Assembly: GCA_032622095.1 (NCBI GenBank)
Contig: CP136061.1
Location: 263,410,077 to 263,474,076 of the forward strand
DNA: 64,000 bases
Direction: 5' to 3'
Origin: Siphonodentalium dalli
Taxonomy: Eukaryota; Mollusca; Scaphopoda; Gadilida; Siphonodentaliidae
Of this stretch, positions 35,446 to 45,429 are shown in pieces (positions within the stretch are counted from its first letter, which is position 1; the number at the start of each line of letters is the position of its first letter). The translations under genes were made by a program, and so were the position numbers. Under the pieces are notes generated by a model. It ran no database searches. It was not told where the DNA came from and saw nothing but the letters and a program-made list of their open reading frames with translations.

Positions 35446-36419
35446 GTAAGATTTTTAGCGCAGCGGAAAATCTTATGTAACATCAAAATTATGGACCTAA
35501 CTGGGGTAATTGTGATCATGTAATGTGGATGAGGCTGAAATGAAGTATAATAACATTGATTGTGGTGAAGTTATGATTAATACATGTGGAACAAAGTTGT
35601 CTTAAAATGATGATATGCGATATTAAGTTGTCTTAAAATGATGATACGCAATATTATGAGATTATGAAATAAATGGTGGGAGAAGCATATATGGGTTGGT
35701 ATATAAAATGATCGTGCAAGCAGTCATAATGCGTGCTATATTGATATGTAGGCTAAGGTATGATAATAGAATATAGAGATACAAGTATGAGAAGTAATGA
35801 ATATAACAATACGGTAATAGTGCATGGTATGTTTTGTAAATGATGAACATTGGTGATGTATTATATAAATGCATGTTGTATTGTTAATAAAATCATGACG
35901 ATATGTATACATTCGGTATTGTGGTAATGAGAGACCAAATGTTTCTCATCTGCCGTCAATTGCACAGGGAATTGTTGAGAGCATGTGTCAGAGGTGAAAT
36001 ATTGTTTGGAGTGTGGTATATGAGACTTTGATTAATGCGTTTGTTGATAGTTGGCGAGATCCGTGACCAATGTTATTGAAGATAATCGGCGGTCAGTTGT
36101 CTAACTCTTGGGGTTGGCACGTGTCATATCTGCCGTTAATTGCTCAGGGAATTGTTGAGAGCATGGGTCAGAGGTGAAATATTGTTTGGAGTGTGGTATA
36201 TGAGTCATTAATTAATGCATTTGTTGATAAGTGGGGAGATCCGTGACCAATGTTATTGAAGATAATCGGCGGTCAGTTGTCTAACTCTTGGGGTTGGCAC
36301 GTGTCATAATGGCGTTATTATATGCAGCTGACGTGGTATGCATGCAGTAACGATATTAGAATTAGTCTGTGGGTTTGTGCCCCTTATAGGAAAAAAAAAT
36401 GGTATTATTGGGAAAATGA
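35446..36419 (-). other. Non-coding 3' region between env and the LTR
   Basis: About 1 kb with no gene. It contains a direct tandem duplication of about 180 bp (35951-36128 and 36129-36308). The two copies share TTGGAGTGTGGTATATGAG and AATCGGCGGTCAGTTGTCTA and differ at scattered positions. Confidence 0.7.
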
Positions 36420-38609
36420 TCAATATAGATTAAGTGGTGGGTTATGGATGGACGCGTGAGTTTTCATTATTTTCATAGGTCGTAGTGTGGATGATTCTTC
36501 ATCGACATCTCGCGGGTGTTTTTTGGGAAATGTCCAATCTTCTTGTGTGATTTGTATTTGAGGTTCCTTAGCTGGAGACAAATGAATATCTTTCGTGGCT
36601 TCATTGGGTATTGGTGGGGTTAGTCTGTGACGAAGTTGCATATCAGTTCCCTTTATCATTTGGTTAAGTTTATTTCGTCGCTTTGCGATTTTAATTCGTC
36701 GCGTGTTGTGATTGCGTTGAGTCTGGTATTGGGAAATTTTCGTGATACACTGAATAATGTATTTGCGACTTGAGATGGCAATCAGTAAAATTAATACGAA
36801 CGTAATGACCGCGGGAATGATAATTTGGTAATAATCCTGTTTTTTCTTTTGTTTGATGGGTTGCAGGGATGTGACTGTTTGCAGAAAATAATATAATGAT
36901 AGTTGCTTTATGGGGGGTAACTTGTTTGGAATCGATACTTGAGGGGGCAAGTTATGAATTTGGGAAAATAATGGCTTCCATTGTGGCAATTTATGTAATT
37001 CAATAGTTGATTGTAATTGGGTTATTTGTGTCTTGATGGTGATGTTTGATGAGTTCAAAGTTGTGAATGCAATTAGTTTGATACTGGCTGATGTAGCTAT
37101 GCACCTTGGTGGTAAAGTTATCGTTGCGATGGGGGGTAAAATTGTGATTCTATACGGTCGTTTTCTTAAGAGATTGTGATGACAGTTTACTGTAAATGTA
37201 TGAGCTTTCGTGGTTGTTATAAGCCATGTACATGCCGCCAGCTTAATAGCGGATGGTAAATTATACTGAGGGTAAATGGCTATAGGGCAATTTGTGGCGG
37301 TATTTTTTGTATCATTGGTGAATATGTTGAGTAGGCAGTTATGATTATGTGATGCGGCGATTGAAATTTTTTGAATTTTACAATATGGTAATTTGTTTAA
37401 AATACACGGGTGATTGTCACCAATGGTGGTATATTTGGATCGGTCGGGAGATAATAGCAGGTAATTATGAGTAATATCGATTCGGGCAACTGTATATTTA
37501 TTGTTGTGTCTGAGTCTTGGGTCTCGAGGGTCTAATGGATAAAAAAATGGTATAGCGCGGAATATGTCAAACTGCATTCTGATATCGCGTAAATAAATTG
37601 TTATGGTAATGATTAGTCTGCTGTCTGTGAGTATGGTTTGTGTCTTCAAATGTTGGTAATATTTTGCAATTCCCGATTCTATGGGGAATGGTAACTTCAA
37701 ATGGGCTGGAAGTAATTTCGTTATACTGTCAAGTGCCTTTTTTAAATGTATTGGGCTTATGATCTCCGGTGTAAATCGGTGGTTAATTAGAGAGGCAATT
37801 TGAACTTTAAGATGTCGCAAATATAATTTTGCTTGGATAACATCTTGTTGTATTTCGTGTAATATTACTAGAAACTTAGCGTTGATGATTGTGAATATTT
37901 CAATTGTATGCACATGTTTTTGGGTTCGATGTGTTTCTTTTCGAAGTGTGGCTTGAATATTGGATATTGTTGTTGATAATGTGTTGACTCGTTGGCGATT
38001 TTCGTTTGAAATGACGCGTGTTATATTCATGATAGAATAAGCGGTTTGAGTATCGTGTTGGATTTTTGTTTGGTTTTGGTAGAGGGTTCGTATGTTATCT
38101 TCTACATGTGTAATATCTGACATCGAAGGGGTGCCAAATAAAAACTTAGCTATATCGCTTATTACGGGTAATATTGCTCGTTTGAGTCTTTTGGTATTAT
38201 GGAGTTGATAATAATTATGATATTCATATTGGATTTGTTTTGTTTCCGTGAGAGCCGCTGCTAATTCAGTTTGTAAATCTGTCAAAATGTTGATGAGATT
38301 AAAGTTAATGTTATTTGTCTCGTTCCTGAATGGAGGTTTGTTATGGTGATATGTGCTTTGATGAAACGTGGCACAAATGCTATTGAGTTTATTTTGGGCC
38401 ATCCTTATGTCGGTAGCGAGTCTTGCTATGTAGGTATAATATGGTGTGAGTTCGATGAGAAAACTGAGATCCCAATTTTCATTTGATACAGCAATTTGCC
38501 GGTGATGCAAAAATAACATGTTCTGTCGAGTTAACATAGCGTCACTAGTTTGAAAGCCGATGATAAGTATGAAGAGGGTCGCTTTAACGAAGTTTTCTGT
38601 AGGCTTCAT
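36420..38609 (-). CDS. env: Envelope-like fusion protein (baculovirus F / errantivirus Env type)
   Basis: 729 residues from the ATG at 38609; the open frame continues 29 codons upstream, but a splice acceptor (TTTTTACTTATAG) lies 14-15 nt before this ATG, which favours it. Features in order: a signal peptide (KATLFILIIGF); a large ectodomain start; a furin-type site KRLKR about 144 residues from the start; a hydrophobic fusion-peptide-like segment (AILPVISDIAKFLFGT) directly after it; helical heptad regions; several N-glycosylation sites; a membrane anchor (IIIPAVITFVLILLIAIS) about 115 residues before the end; and a long basic tail. R-x-K-R followed by a hydrophobic stretch ending FLFGT is the hallmark of the F-protein family of baculoviruses and errantiviruses. 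It would mediate membrane fusion of enveloped particles. The frame is uninterrupted. Confidence 0.85.
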   Translation of the reverse strand: MKPTENFVKATLFILIIGFQTSDAMLTRQNMLFLHHRQIAVSNENWDLSFLIELTPYYTYIARLATDIRMAQNKLNSICATFHQSTYHHNKPPFRNETNNINFNLINILTDLQTELAAALTETKQIQYEYHNYYQLHNTKRLKRAILPVISDIAKFLFGTPSMSDITHVEDNIRTLYQNQTKIQHDTQTAYSIMNITRVISNENRQRVNTLSTTISNIQATLRKETHRTQKHVHTIEIFTIINAKFLVILHEIQQDVIQAKLYLRHLKVQIASLINHRFTPEIISPIHLKKALDSITKLLPAHLKLPFPIESGIAKYYQHLKTQTILTDSRLIITITIYLRDIRMQFDIFRAIPFFYPLDPRDPRLRHNNKYTVARIDITHNYLLLSPDRSKYTTIGDNHPCILNKLPYCKIQKISIAASHNHNCLLNIFTNDTKNTATNCPIAIYPQYNLPSAIKLAACTWLITTTKAHTFTVNCHHNLLRKRPYRITILPPIATITLPPRCIATSASIKLIAFTTLNSSNITIKTQITQLQSTIELHKLPQWKPLFSQIHNLPPQVSIPNKLPPIKQLSLYYFLQTVTSLQPIKQKKKQDYYQIIIPAVITFVLILLIAISSRKYIIQCITKISQYQTQRNHNTRRIKIAKRRNKLNQMIKGTDMQLRHRLTPPIPNEATKDIHLSPAKEPQIQITQEDWTFPKKHPRDVDEESSTLRPMKIMKTHASIHNPPLNLY

Positions 38610-38621
38610 ATCGCTTGGACC

Positions 38622-38637
38622 CCTATAAGTAAAAATA
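38622..38637 (-). promoter_or_regulatory. Probable env splice acceptor
   Basis: The minus strand reads TATTTTTACTTATAG|GGG, with the exon starting at 38622, 13 nt before the env ATG. It pairs logically with the donor at 49005. A spliced env RNA is the known strategy of errantiviruses and retroviruses; use here is inferred. Confidence 0.6.
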
Positions 38638-38699
38638 TAGGTGTGTATTAGCGGGTTAGCCGGTATCTGATTATAAAGATAGATTCGCGTGGGCATGGC

Positions 38700-40785
38700 T
38701 TTTATGGGTTAACTGGTTTAATTAATCGATCAGATTTTTCGGCCGGTGTAAGTTGTAATGTCATTCTCAGATTACTGAGTAAAATTGGTACCCCCAGAAA
38801 TCGACGAAATATGACGTCACGCGATGCCAGTGTGTGTACCAATTAGCCGCGCTGCGTGCGCTAGGCATGTCGACGAAGGTAATTAGTGGTATAGCGGTAT
38901 AAATGCGTTGGCCATTACGGCTGTGAATTATCTTTGATAGCTGTTTGTGCCTATATAATTTAACGTGGGCTACATCGTGCTAATGCAGATTGGTTTCATT
39001 GAAAATATCACATGGACATCTGAATGTGAACGACAAGTGGTATTGCTGTATTATTTATAAAATGTATGTGTTATAGGGTGTAGGTATACCAACAGTCATG
39101 TCAATATGGATATCAAAAGGCATATGAATAAATGCGTATTGTGTACTGCTATATATAGGTTCTTATTGCTATATTTGACATGATTATTGGCGGAAATATT
39201 TGTTGATTGTATAGTATTATGGGAGTGCAATTGACGCATGGAATAGTAGTTCTATCTATATTGTAATGATAATATTTGATCGCGCATTGTCACGCGGCTC
39301 TGGTTATCTTGGCGGTGGGGGGGGGGGGGGGGTATGTATACAATATCGTCGTGTTGGGAGATATATTGCATGGTGATCTATATCGGTAGCATTGTATATG
39401 AATGGTAATTGTATGTTCCTATTTAATTGTATTGATATATTTGAACAAAATGTGTTCCTGACGTGATATTTTGTTCCTGGACAATTATATCGGAAATTTG
39501 TATTCCGTTGTCCTATTGGAACAACTCGATGATTGTACGTGTGTGGGATTTGGATGAAGAAACTTGATGCTTCTATATACGTGGGTTCTATACATCGTTT
39601 CGCCTTAATGAATAGTAATGGTAGTATGAACTGATGTTGGACATGTGTTAATTTGAGTTATAAGATCCGATATAGGGCGTATATGAATATGTTATTAATG
39701 ACAGTTAATCATTGGCAAGTATATTTGACAATAATATATGGGGTAGGGAAGAATATGAAAAATATTGCTTAAGGACTGACAATATTTGTGTCGTTTGGGA
39801 TAAAGTGCACATGGTGAGCCTATTTTGGCACTGTATATGCACATTTTGGTAAGCGGCGGTATTGGGTGAAGTTTGTACGTGAATTTCGTGTTCACGTGTA
39901 TTGGATTTTTGTTTTATGCACGATATAGATGCATGTGGGGTCCGTGTATTGCGCGTTACATGTATGTAAGAGTGAGCTTCAGTTAGCTCTGTACATGTAT
40001 CTGGGATTTTTATGCACGATTGTGCACTGTGTGTTCTATACATGTTAAGTTAACTGGGCCTTGATTGGCCGTTAACATGTACGTTGTATTTGGAGATTTT
40101 CTTGTGGAAGGGTGTTCGGGTATCATGGGAATTGGATGGGGAATTGTATCTCACTAGATACGTGGGGGGGGGGGGTAAGCGTACTAAATCGTTAAGGAAG
40201 GTTCACCTATCGGTGTTCATGTCGTAATAATTGGTGTGTGTGTGTCACTTAAGTTTGATATTATGATACACTTGTGAGGTTGTGAACCTTGGTTAATTAT
40301 TTCATCTAAATAGGATTATTTGAGTTTGATGAATAATTATGGATAGTTTTGGTTATGTTATGAGGCAGAAAAATTGGCTGGGTAATGTTTGTTTATGTTA
40401 TTAGTTTATGTTGAAATATTCCTATTTATTGATATGATACTTGTGTAACATATTTTTATTGTATTTATTTATTTTATTTTTTTGAGGGAAGCAAGTTTTA
40501 GCCCTGTGTGCATGGTGCACCGATGCACACTGGACTTGCCAGCATTGAGTTATATCTGATTATTAGATGATGTTTAGTGTGTTTATTTATCATTGGATAT
40601 TATGTTTAGATGTATCGAAGAGATATCGCTTGATAGCTGGTTAGATGTTAGCGGGAACAGGGGTTTGTAATATATATTTGAGATAGATAGTGCCTAGCAT
40701 GTCCCTCGGGAATCTTCGAGAGTGCTTGCTTGGTTTGGCACAGCGTCCCGATTCCATACGGACGCTATCTGCCAATATGAGATAA
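38700..40785. other. Spacer between env and pol, part 1
   Basis: 2.1 kb with no supported sense-strand gene. It has G-runs on the plus strand at about 39316-39332 and 40165-40174. Short minus frames at 39695-40043 have no known domain. Confidence 0.55.
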
Positions 40786-40795
40786 GTATATAAGG
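40772..40795 (+). promoter_or_regulatory. CCAAT and TATA motifs of the antisense gene
   Basis: CCAAT at 40772-40776 and TATATAAGG at 40787-40795, 44 bp before an ATG on the plus strand. Spacing predicts a start near 40817. Just upstream is a small inverted repeat, AGCGTCC...GGACGCT (40742-40766). Confidence 0.45.
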
Positions 40796-40838
40796 TGTGG
40801 AAATATCGACAAGGGTTATTTCTGACATAATTTTCATT

Positions 40839-41114
40839 ATGTCTGATTACCTGCGATTTTTGGAGGCTGAGGTTGCTGTGTTAGAAACGAGCCAATATGA
40901 GGTAACAATGCAATATGTGGATCACATATTGGCATTTTATGATGTTATAGTTGCTGTGTGCCTGGCTGGAGGGACCAGTATAGATTGGGCACGGTATTTG
41001 AGTACCGTGTCTGAATTAGAACGATGCCACAAGGTGATAAATCTCCGGCTGGAGATTATAGATGAGAGGCAGAGGATAATAGACCTCTGGAGCCAACATC
41101 GGAAAGTGCTATAA
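40839..41114 (+). CDS. Antisense small protein gene inside the provirus
   Basis: 91 codons from ATG 40839 to TAA 41112-41114, on the strand opposite to gag-pol-env. The sequence is mostly helical and charged, with a Leu/Ile-rich pattern (YLRFLEAEVAVLE, then HKVINLRLEIIDERQRIIDL), which suggests a coiled coil; one CLAGG and two Trp. It is preceded by CCAAT and TATA motifs, so it may have its own promoter. After the TAA the same frame stays open for 33 more codons to about 41216, ending SQQ. The stop is therefore either a recent mutation, a readthrough site or an error. I know no homologue. Alternatives are a captured host gene, an element accessory gene, or a chance frame; base composition differs from the surrounding AT-rich spacer. 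Confidence 0.5.
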   Translation: MSDYLRFLEAEVAVLETSQYEVTMQYVDHILAFYDVIVAVCLAGGTSIDWARYLSTVSELERCHKVINLRLEIIDERQRIIDLWSQHRKVL

Positions 41115-41216
41115 GAAGATGTTGGTGTGACTGCTGCCCCTGAAGAATTCGGACCGTCCCTGGATCAAGAGCTGGCTTGCATTCTGCAAGCTGGCACGGT
41201 GTTTAGCCAACAATAA

Positions 41217-41308
41217 CATGAATTGAATTGTTTTTGTGGTTATTCACCGTGTTAGCCTGCAGAAATAACATCTTGCTGATAAATTCAGTGAAAAGAAATG
41301 TATTTTTT

Positions 41309-41340
<32 letters not shown>

Positions 41341-42541
41341 ATTGTTGTAATCGTGGTAATGGCCCAAAGGTGTTAATATTGGTTGAGCTACAAAGAGTAA
41401 CTTTTGTAAACGTGCTAAATCGCCAAAGATTATTTAATTATAGTCTAAGATTGGTTGAAATGTAAAGAGATAAATATATTATTAGACCGCTGCCAAGAGT
41501 TCAATACTGTTATTGATTGGATTATCTAAGTTTTAGAATGAAGAGCGTTTGTTTGTTCGAGGGGGGGGGGGGGCGGTGTAATGGTGACTTTCATATTAGG
41601 ATTGGGAAATACTGAATATCTGGGTGATGCATGCCGTGGTTAATATTCCACACGCCATATAACAAAAGGCGTTTAGTGGCAGTTTTAGGGTGTCATGACC
41701 TAAAATAAGGTCGGACAAATGTCCGTTACAATGAGATAGGGATTGGGGAAGTGTTGTTGATGGGATAAATGCCGTGGTTTATGTACCAATCGCTCTATAA
41801 TGAAGAGCGTTTTGTGGCGGTATTGGGGGGGGGGGGTGATATTGAGGGAAATATGCCGTGATTATTGTATCAACTACTATATAATATATATAGTGTATTG
41901 TGGCGTTGGTGGGTGGGGGTGTCTACATTGAGGGATAATATGCCGTGGTTTCTGTACCAATCGTTCTTATGATAAAGAGCGTTGTTTGGCAGGAGGGGGG
42001 GGGGTGGTATTGAGGGAAATATGCCGTTATCACTGTATAACCTACTGTATAATATATAGTGTATTGTAGGATTCGTTTGCTATGTCAATGAATATATGAT
42101 TGAGTTAAGCATATTGGAGGGAATGGAAATGTACTGAGTCATGCACGGGAGTTTGCCATATTTCGGAGATTGGTGCGAGAGACAATGATCGACATTTGGC
42201 ATGTTTCGTGTATAAACAATTATTCAAAGACGCCGAGTGTCAGTCATTAGCGAAAGATATATATTACATGTCGGTTAAATTTACTTCGGCATCATGACTC
42301 AATGTACACCTGTTAGCGATAATTGAATTAGAGATTTGGGAAACGAGATGATGCCCTGTTTAATGATCATACCACTGGTGTGAACGAAGTTTATCGTTTG
42401 GGTGTCTATCTCTGTGCCGAAGGGGGTGGGATGGGAGAATTGCAGTAGGGTTATGCCTTTGTAAGACCTGTTTTATATAATATTAATAAAAGTTATGTAA
42501 ATTATCTATCATTAGTGATTGTGAGATACTTTGATACATGA
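41217..42541. repeat. Spacer part 2: (TTG)n and G-run tandem repeats
   Basis: A (TTG)n tract at about 41309-41349 is followed by imperfect repeats (about 41540-42075). Each repeat has AATATGCCGTGGTT, an ATAATATATAGTG or AAGAGCGTT segment and a plus-strand G-run (41562-41574, 41826-41835, 41993-42004). In the element's RNA these are C-runs. No gene is visible. Confidence 0.65.
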
Positions 42542-43201
42542 CTATGAATGTTCGATATCAGTTGTCATCTGATATAAATCATATGTTTCCGTACTTTCGT
42601 TTGACCAATTTGTCGAACGGCCGTCGGGTGATGTATATTGGAAGGAATTAGAAAACGATGAATCTTTAGGCGTGTGTTTGGAGTATGGTGAATATAATTT
42701 ACGATGCCGGCCGCGTTTGTTATCTGCGCGATCCGATTTTGTGTCTGGCGTCGTACTATAAGAATTTTGTGTAATTAATTTGTGTTTTATGACATTTGGT
42801 TCCTGTGTTTGGGGCCTAGATTGGTCGCTGGGTGATAAATCCGGGGGTGATTGGCTGTCTGTTTTATTAAAATGTTTCGAAGCCATGAGTCTGTTGGCTA
42901 ATTCAGCCAATGGTATTGAAGAGCTGTCGTCTGTGTTTGAGCGCTCAAGTTGAGCGCGCTTAATTGCCGTGGTTTTGAGGTCATCGTCTGATTCCAATGT
43001 GGATTGAGAGCTATTATTATCGACAGTGGCTTCACTCGGTGGAAATGCAAATCGATTATGTCGTTTATTTTTTAAGTGATTGGGAATTTGAGGTGTAGGC
43101 CAATCAATGGGGGATGGTTTGATGTGTTTAGCATGTGATTTTGTTAATTTAGCAGATAGGTCATGTCTTAATATGTAAGATATGGGGCCTGTCTGTTTCA
43201 A
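42542..43201 (-). CDS. pol: Integrase C-terminus and Ser/Pro-rich tail (pol, third frame)
   Basis: Continues the integrase after a -1 frame break. The start LKQTGPISYILR is the GPY/F module typical of Ty3/gypsy integrase C-termini. It is followed by about 180 residues of low-complexity Ser/Thr/Asp-rich tail (SSQSTLESDDD, SPPDLSPSDQSRP). No ATG marks its start, so it is part of pol rather than a separate gene. The tail has no known domain; in related elements such tails help target integration, which is only an analogy here. Confidence 0.75.
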   Translation of the reverse strand: MKQTGPISYILRHDLSAKLTKSHAKHIKPSPIDWPTPQIPNHLKNKRHNRFAFPPSEATVDNNSSQSTLESDDDLKTTAIKRAQLERSNTDDSSSIPLAELANRLMASKHFNKTDSQSPPDLSPSDQSRPQTQEPNVIKHKLITQNSYSTTPDTKSDRADNKRGRHRKLYSPYSKHTPKDSSFSNSFQYTSPDGRSTNWSNESTETYDLYQMTTDIEHS

Positions 43202-45429
43202 GATACGCCAAAACGCTCATATTTAAATGAAAATTTGTGATTTGGATGGTGGATTTTGTAATAGACGGATTGGCCTATTTTAAAGGTTGGAATAGATCCA
43301 CCTTTGTTCTGTTTGTGGTTGCGAGAGGCTGTTTCGAGAAGAGATTTTGTAGTTTTAAAAATAATGTGTTGATTTTGAAGCGTGGTGGCTAAAAAATCCT
43401 CTCCTAAATACTTTTCTCTGTGTGTTAAAATTCGGTCTATGCTTATCTGTGGTTCTCTAAAAAAAGTTAGAAAAAATGGTGAATGTGTATGTACACTGGA
43501 ACAATGGAAGTTCATTGCTTGCGATGCATAATTTAGATATAGGTCCCAATTTTCTACATTTGCTTGGGTGATTGTTGAAATGATTGATGCTAGACTTCTA
43601 TGCGAACGTTCTGATTTACCGTTACTTTGGGGTCTGTAGAACGAAGTGAGGCGGTGATTGATATGGTAATATTTACAAAATTCAGTGAAGGTAGAGTTTG
43701 CAAACTCGGACCCATTATCTGTTAATATTTCTTCAACTGATCCAAATAAAGTGAAATACTCTGAATTCAATCTTTCTAAAATTGTATCCACCATTTTGTT
43801 AGGTAATGCGTATGCTAAAGTATGTAATGAAAATTGATCAATAATAGTTAAGATAAATCTATTTCCTGACTGTGTTTTGGGGGAAAATGGTCCCATAAGA
43901 TCGATAGCTATGAGTTGTCCTGGCCTTGATGGGGCAGTGACTGGTTGAAGCGGGATTTTTGGATTATAAGCATTTCGTTGTCGGCATGTATGACAATTGT
44001 TTATGTATGTGACAATTTTTGCAAACAACTGAGGTGTGTAATATCTGTTCCGTATGGTCGCGTATAGCGATTGTACCGCTCTATGGCCGAGACTGTGATA
44101 TTGGGATATAACTTCTTGTGCTATTTTGTCCGTTATATATATACGTAATTTAGGTATGTCATTATATATTGATATATAGTGTAGGATACCATCTTTGAGA
44201 ATAAAGGTTTTTGCTAATTTTTCGGGTATATTTGTTGATTGCATTTGTTTGATAATCTCGGAGATTGTTTGGTCTCCTGATTGTTCATCTCTTATATTAG
44301 TTATAGGAGGAAGGACCGGGCTGTCGTCGAGATCAACTGGTGGTTCGGAATCCGTTTTCTGTTTTGGTTGTTTTTTTTGTTTTGAAAATTCCTGAATATC
44401 TTTCATGTCAAGTATATTAATATCCTGTACAAGGGGATTGGTGGGTGGATTTGGGTCGCTATCGGTGCAAGAATTGATGCACGGGTGTGTGTCGGGGTTT
44501 ATCCGACTGCAAAAATCTGCCGTAACATTGTTCGTGCCTTTAATATAAGTAATTTTTGGGTTCAATGCTGATATTTCCAAAAACCATTTTTGAATTTTTG
44601 TGTTTATCAGATCCTGTTTTTTAAACATGTGGATGAGGGGTAAGTGATCTGTTTTAATCTCTACTTGGGATCCTTGTAAGTAAAATTTAAATTGCCTTGC
44701 AAACGTATATATCGCGAATGCTTCTTTTTCCGTGACAGAATAATTCCTTTGTGATTTGTTAAGTTTTTTACTGGCGAACGCGATTGGTAGTTCAACGTGT
44801 TTATCATCTTGGCTATGAGCATATTGTGATAGTATCGCCCCGATACTATGTATAGATGCATCTACTGTCAGAATGAACAGTTTGTCGGGATTTGGGTAAG
44901 CTAAGATGGGGGCGGTTGCTAAGCTTTCTTTAAGCGCGTCGAACGCTGTTTGGCACGGCGCATCCCACACAAATTTAGCATATTTGGCTGTGAGTTTGAT
45001 TAAAGGCAATGCCGTCGATGCGAAAGTAGGAGAATATGACCTGTAAAAATTAAGAATTCCCAGTAATCTGCGGACTTCTTTAACTGATTTCGGAGGTGGT
45101 AGAGACTTGATAATTGAAATTTTTTCAGGTTCAGGGGATGTGCCCTTGTCAGAAATAATATGCCCTAAAAATTTAACTTGTGGTTGGCAAAATTTAGATT
45201 TTGATAGTTTAACTATTAAGCCGTATTCCCTGAGTCTGTCAAATAATTTTGTGAGCTGCTGTATATGCGTTTGAGGATCGGAGCTATGACAGATCAGGTC
45301 ATCGACAAATCCTTCTACAAATGGTAAATCGTGTAGGGCCATGTTCATGAGTTTTAAAAAATACCCTGAGCTCGAGACATATCCCATCGGGGCTCTTTGA
45401 TAACTGTATTGTCCTTCGGACGTATTCAT
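43198..45429 (-). CDS. pol: Reverse transcriptase palm/thumb, RNase H and integrase (pol, second frame)
   Basis: Starts within the reverse transcriptase, whose N-terminal part is in the preceding frame. FVDD (residues 41-44 of this frame) is the catalytic YxDD-type motif. RNase H has LTVDASIHSIGAILSQ, TEKEAFAIYTF and KTDHLPL. Integrase has an HHCC zinc domain (HSLGH...CHTC) and the D, D-35-E core (AIDLMGPF, LTDNGSEF, SNGKSERSH). The order RT-RH-IN is that of Ty3/gypsy. All catalytic residues I can check are present. The frame overlaps its neighbours by only 4 nt at each end, in both cases with a -1 shift needed to keep the protein collinear. These shifts fall inside conserved domains, so they look like lesions or sequencing errors, not programmed sites. 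Confidence 0.88.
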   Translation of the reverse strand: MNTSEGQYSYQRAPMGYVSSSGYFLKLMNMALHDLPFVEGFVDDLICHSSDPQTHIQQLTKLFDRLREYGLIVKLSKSKFCQPQVKFLGHIISDKGTSPEPEKISIIKSLPPPKSVKEVRRLLGILNFYRSYSPTFASTALPLIKLTAKYAKFVWDAPCQTAFDALKESLATAPILAYPNPDKLFILTVDASIHSIGAILSQYAHSQDDKHVELPIAFASKKLNKSQRNYSVTEKEAFAIYTFARQFKFYLQGSQVEIKTDHLPLIHMFKKQDLINTKIQKWFLEISALNPKITYIKGTNNVTADFCSRINPDTHPCINSCTDSDPNPPTNPLVQDINILDMKDIQEFSKQKKQPKQKTDSEPPVDLDDSPVLPPITNIRDEQSGDQTISEIIKQMQSTNIPEKLAKTFILKDGILHYISIYNDIPKLRIYITDKIAQEVISQYHSLGHRAVQSLYATIRNRYYTPQLFAKIVTYINNCHTCRQRNAYNPKIPLQPVTAPSRPGQLIAIDLMGPFSPKTQSGNRFILTIIDQFSLHTLAYALPNKMVDTILERLNSEYFTLFGSVEEILTDNGSEFANSTFTEFCKYYHINHRLTSFYRPQSNGKSERSHRSLASIISTITQANVENWDLYLNYASQAMNFHCSSVHTHSPFFLTFFREPQISIDRILTHREKYLGEDFLATTLQNQHIIFKTTKSLLETASRNHKQNKGGSIPTFKIGQSVYYKIHHPNHKFSFKYERFGVS

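Noticed and set aside
43190-43210. Programmed -1 frameshift site at the integrase break
   Set aside because: No slippery heptamer, and the break falls inside the GPY/F module. A lesion or sequencing indel is simpler.
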